Origin: an uncultured Coriobacteriaceae bacterium | Lineage (GTDB): Bacteria; Actinomycetota; Coriobacteriia; Coriobacteriales; Atopobiaceae | Direction: 5' to 3' | Assembly (NCBI GenBank): GCA_902791035.1 | Contig: CADAUA010000001.1 | Span: 186,001-250,000, forward strand | Length of the DNA: 64,000 bases | Shown: in pieces, positions 61,379 through 64,000 of the stretch | Layout: every line of letters starts with the position of its first letter | Position numbering within the stretch: the first letter of the stretch is position 1 | Made by a program: the position numbers and the translations under genes | The notes under the pieces: generated by a model | What the model was told of the DNA's origin: nothing | Database searches by the model: none | The model's input: the letters and a program-made list of their open reading frames with translations, nothing else

Positions 61379-61750
61379 CAAACCCGACCTGTGGGGTGGG
61401 GTCGCGGCGCAAACCCGACTTGTGCGGCTCGCTGGCCACGCAAACCCGACCTGTGGGGTGGGGTCGCCACCCAAACCCGACCTGTGCGGCTCGCTCGCCG
61501 CCCAAACCCGACTTGTGGGGTGGGGTCGCCGCCCAAACCTGACCTGTGTGGCGTGCTGGCCACCCAAACCCGACTTGTGGGGCGGCGCCGCGGCCCAAAC
61601 CTGACCTGTGTGGCGCGCTGGCCACCCAAACCCGACCTGTGTGGCTCGCTGGCCACGCAAACCCGACTTGTGGGGTGGGGTCGCCGCCCAAACCCGACCT
61701 GTGTGGCGGCGCCCAGGCCCAAACCCGACCTGTGGGGCGGCGCCCCGGGG
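61379..61750. repeat. Tandem array of twelve 31-bp units
   Basis: Twelve units of exactly 31 bp begin at 61379 and end at about 61750. All start CAAACCCGACCTGTG (with C/T changes at two positions). The second half has two forms, TGGGGTCGCCGCC-like (units 1, 3, 5, 10) and GGCTCGCTGGCCAC-like (units 2, 4, 6, 8, 9), which largely alternate. CTATCACGGC at 61319 and 61350 continues the 31-bp period upstream in diverged form. No unique spacers exist. The rest of 61138-61908 has no gene; TACACT at 61830 is a candidate -10 for the peptidase gene. Confidence 0.9.
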
Positions 61751-61908
61751 GCAGACGGGCCTACTCGCCGCCCGCATGGGGACGCGGTGCGGTCGCCACC
61801 GGCCCGACCCGCAGCCGCCGTCGTCCCGCTACACTCGTGGAGTGCGAAGAAACCGGCCCCGCGCCCCGGCCAGCCGGCCCCGACGCGACGACCAAAAGGG
61901 AGAAGAAC

Positions 61909-63453
61909 ATGCCAGACACGCAGCAGACCACCCTAAACGCGGCGCTCCCCAACCCCAGGCAGGACGTCCAGGACCTCGACAAGCTCGAGCGCAAGCTCTT
62001 CGCGCTCAACTACGCCCTGGGCGAGATCCTCACCTTCGGCCCCGTGATCGACCCGCCCAAGGCCACACCCGAGCGCGCCGAGGCCATGGCCGTGCTCGAC
62101 GGCGAGCGCCAGGCGCTCCTGGCCGCGCCCGCCACCGGGGCGCTCCTGGACCGCCTCCAGCAGAACGAGGCCATCCTGGACGTCACCCACCGCGCCCAGC
62201 TGAAGATCCTCAAGCGCGACCGCGCCAGCCTGGTGAACGTCCCGCCCGAGCTCCAGGAGGAGTTCACCCGCCTGACCACCGAGTCCGACGACGTGTGGCG
62301 CCGTGCCAAGGCGGCAGACGACTGGGCGTCCTTCGAGCCCTACCTGGACCGCATCGTGGACCTCATGGTCCGCATGGCCCAGGCCAAGGACCCCAGCAAG
62401 GACCCCTACGACGTGTGGCTCGACGAGTACGAGCACGGCACCGACCGCGCCTTCTACGACGGGTTCTTCTCGCAGGTAAAGGAGTGCGTGGTGCCGCTCC
62501 TGGCCGACTGCATGGCCTCGCGCCACAAGCCCTCCGCCAAGCCGGTGCAGGGCAACTTCGACGAGGCGCGCCAGTGGCAGCTGGCCCGCGACATCATGGA
62601 CCTGGAGGGCGTGGACACCGACGCCCTCTGGATCGGCAAGACCGAGCATCCCTTCACGGGCGGCCCAGGCATCGGCTTTACCGTGATCGCCTCGCACGTG
62701 TACCCGAGCAACCTGCTCTCCAACGTCTTCAGCATGCTCCACGAGGGCGGCCACGTGCTCTACGAGCAGAACGTGGACCCAGCCTACCGCTTCACCTCCC
62801 TCAAGGGCGGCACCTCCTCCGGCATGCACGAGGCCCAGTCGCGCTTCTTCGAGAACTACGTGGGACGCTCCCGGGCCTTTGCCGACCCCATGTGCCGCCT
62901 CCTGGCCAAGCACTTCCCGGGCCAGCTGGGTCGCATGACGGCCTACCAGCTCTTCATGGCCGAGAACTGCGCCGAGCCCTGTCTCATCCGCTGCGATGCC
63001 GACGAGCTCACCTACCCGCTCCACATCATCGTGCGCTACGAGATCGAGCAGCTGCTCTTCTCGGGCGAGGCCAAGGCGGCGGACGTCCCCGGCCTCTGGG
63101 CCGAGAAGTACCGGCAGTACCTGGGCCTCGGCGTGCCCAACTACACCGACGGCGCCCTCCAGGACACCCACTGGGCCGACGGCTCCTTCGGCTACTTCCC
63201 CACCTACGCCCTGGGCAACGCCTTTGGCGCCCAGTTCCGCGACGCCATGATCGCGCAGGGGGTGGACTTCGAGGGCGCCTGCGCTTCCGGCGACCTGGCA
63301 CCCATCCGCACCTGGCTCCGCGACAACATCTGGCACTGGGGTCGCGCCAAGGACTCGGACGAGCTCATCCAGGCAGCGTGCGGCGAGCCCTTCGACCCGT
63401 CGCACTACACGCGCTACCTGGTGGAGAAGTTCAGTTCCATCTACGGGCTCTAG
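61909..63453 (+). CDS. M32 metallocarboxypeptidase (Taq type)
   Basis: The 514-residue protein is a cytoplasmic M32 carboxypeptidase that trims C-terminal residues from peptides. The zinc motif HEGGH is at 278-282 and the third ligand lies in HEAQSRFFEN (307-308). Further family segments are TEHPFTGGPG, RCDADELTYPLHIIVRYEIE and DTHWADGSFGYFPTYALGN. ATG 61909 has AAGGGAGAAG. Length and motifs are normal. It may be followed in transcription by dtd, 19 bases downstream. Confidence 0.93.
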   Translation: MPDTQQTTLNAALPNPRQDVQDLDKLERKLFALNYALGEILTFGPVIDPPKATPERAEAMAVLDGERQALLAAPATGALLDRLQQNEAILDVTHRAQLKILKRDRASLVNVPPELQEEFTRLTTESDDVWRRAKAADDWASFEPYLDRIVDLMVRMAQAKDPSKDPYDVWLDEYEHGTDRAFYDGFFSQVKECVVPLLADCMASRHKPSAKPVQGNFDEARQWQLARDIMDLEGVDTDALWIGKTEHPFTGGPGIGFTVIASHVYPSNLLSNVFSMLHEGGHVLYEQNVDPAYRFTSLKGGTSSGMHEAQSRFFENYVGRSRAFADPMCRLLAKHFPGQLGRMTAYQLFMAENCAEPCLIRCDADELTYPLHIIVRYEIEQLLFSGEAKAADVPGLWAEKYRQYLGLGVPNYTDGALQDTHWADGSFGYFPTYALGNAFGAQFRDAMIAQGVDFEGACASGDLAPIRTWLRDNIWHWGRAKDSDELIQAACGEPFDPSHYTRYLVEKFSSIYGL

Positions 63454-63472
63454 GCCCTAGGCGAGGTGCAGC

Positions 63473-63934
63473 ATGAGGGCCTTGTTGCAGCGCGTCGAGG
63501 GCGCACGGGTGGAGGTCGAGGGCAGGGAGGTCGGCTCCTGCGGGGCCGGCTTGCTCGTGCTTCTGGGCGTGGCACCCACGGACACGCCGCAGATCTGCGA
63601 CCGCCTGTGGCACAAGACCTCCCACCTGCGGATCTTCGCGGACGAAGAAGGCCGCACCAACCGCTCCCTCCTCGATGTGGGCGGCTCGGTGCTCGTGGTC
63701 TCGCAGTTCACGCTCTACGCCGACGCCCGGCGCGGCAACCGCCCCTCGCTCAACGGGGCGGCCCCGCCCGGACTCGCGGAGGAGCTCTACGAGCGCTTCC
63801 TGGCCGACGCGCGTTCGGAGCTCGGCGAGGCGCGCGTGGGACATGGGACCTTTGGCGCCCACATGCGGGTAGGGCTTGTTAACGATGGGCCCTTCACAGT
63901 GCTTCTCGACTCGGACGAGCTCGGTATGGGCTAG
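63473..63934 (+). CDS. dtd: D-aminoacyl-tRNA deacylase
   Basis: The 153-residue enzyme removes D-amino acids (and glycine) from mischarged tRNAs. The signature SQFTLYADARRGNRPS is present, and the second conserved loop reads NDGPFT where most members have NDGPVT. ATG 63473 follows GAGGTG. It is closely spaced behind the M32 peptidase. After its stop (63935-64000) no gene begins within the window, though AGGAG at the edge may be the ribosome-binding site of the next one. Confidence 0.93.
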   Translation: MRALLQRVEGARVEVEGREVGSCGAGLLVLLGVAPTDTPQICDRLWHKTSHLRIFADEEGRTNRSLLDVGGSVLVVSQFTLYADARRGNRPSLNGAAPPGLAEELYERFLADARSELGEARVGHGTFGAHMRVGLVNDGPFTVLLDSDELGMG

Positions 63935-64000
63935 GATTCTGCATTTGTAGGGACGGCTGCGGCCATCCCCTGGCACCTGCACGCGATCCAGAAGGAGTTT

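Noticed and set aside
61353-61691. Open frames through the 31-bp array, reading repeated NPTCG/PKPDLCG-like peptides
   Set aside because: They arise because 31-bp repeats without stops stay open in several frames on both strands; no start signal or codon bias supports translation.
61379-61750. CRISPR array
   Set aside because: Units are contiguous and similar along their whole length; there are no unique spacers and no cas genes in the window.

Overview
The window is dense, very GC-rich bacterial chromosome. I infer an anaerobic, saccharolytic actinobacterium of the Coriobacteriia type (Olsenella/Atopobium/Collinsella-like). The basis is the strong G/C third-position bias, a class III (glycyl-radical) ribonucleotide reductase, 2-hydroxyacyl-CoA dehydratase-type Fe-S proteins, a PPi-type phosphofructokinase, an ECF riboflavin transporter, and many PTS and 6-phospho-beta-glucosidase genes. 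This placement rests on gene content and codon style only; no 16S gene or tRNA was seen.

Layout. 0-8 kb: an M16C peptidase followed by a module of 2-hydroxyacyl-CoA dehydratase-type proteins (one full subunit, one internally deleted paralog lacking Fe-S ligands, and one subunit fused to its ATPase activator), with a nitroreductase between them. 8-13 kb: nrdD behind a pair of NrdR-like boxes but frameshifted at its catalytic cysteine motif, then a membrane-anchored alpha/beta hydrolase divergent from a TetR regulator, and a YbaK/ProX editing protein. 13-23 kb: sugar genes, namely two GH1 6-phospho-beta-glucosidases, an RpiR regulator, a HAD phosphatase, a MATE exporter, a ROK regulator, a frameshifted VOC gene, a PHP phosphatase, EIIA-Glc, and a fragment of a BglG antiterminator with a RAT-like leader. 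23-33 kb: a UPF0210/DUF711 protein, an AbrB/ParE toxin-antitoxin pair, PPi-PFK, murB, a membrane protein, an FMN riboswitch controlling ribU and ECF transporter genes with fused ATPases, and a RelB/PIN-like pair. 33-43 kb: purL, a flavin reductase, a HAD phosphatase, and a complete mannose-family PTS divergent from an AraC regulator.

43.3-49.8 kb holds the most unusual locus: a TerB_N/TerB_C protein, a BrxD-like ATPase, a DUF3800-like protein and an Lhr/BrxHI-like helicase. It resembles the accessory half of a BREX/Pgl locus with no methylase or PglZ, and is a candidate stand-alone defence or DNA-processing system. 49.8-64 kb: EamA and MFS transporters, an M20 peptidase, a HAD phosphatase, a DeoR regulator divergent from an aldolase/PfkB kinase pair that converges on a fructose PTS, a ROK glucokinase, an M32 carboxypeptidase, and dtd.

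Intergenic DNA is rich in structured repeats: (i) at least eight loci of a palindromic element with core GGGGAGTACCCC, nearly all placed just after stop codons; (ii) 51-bp repeats with GCTTAG..CTAAGC palindromes showing compensatory changes; (iii) a 12-unit 31-bp tandem array; (iv) a 22-bp triple repeat. These resemble REP-type elements or unconventional terminators. No insertion-sequence transposase, CRISPR array, rRNA or tRNA was recognised.
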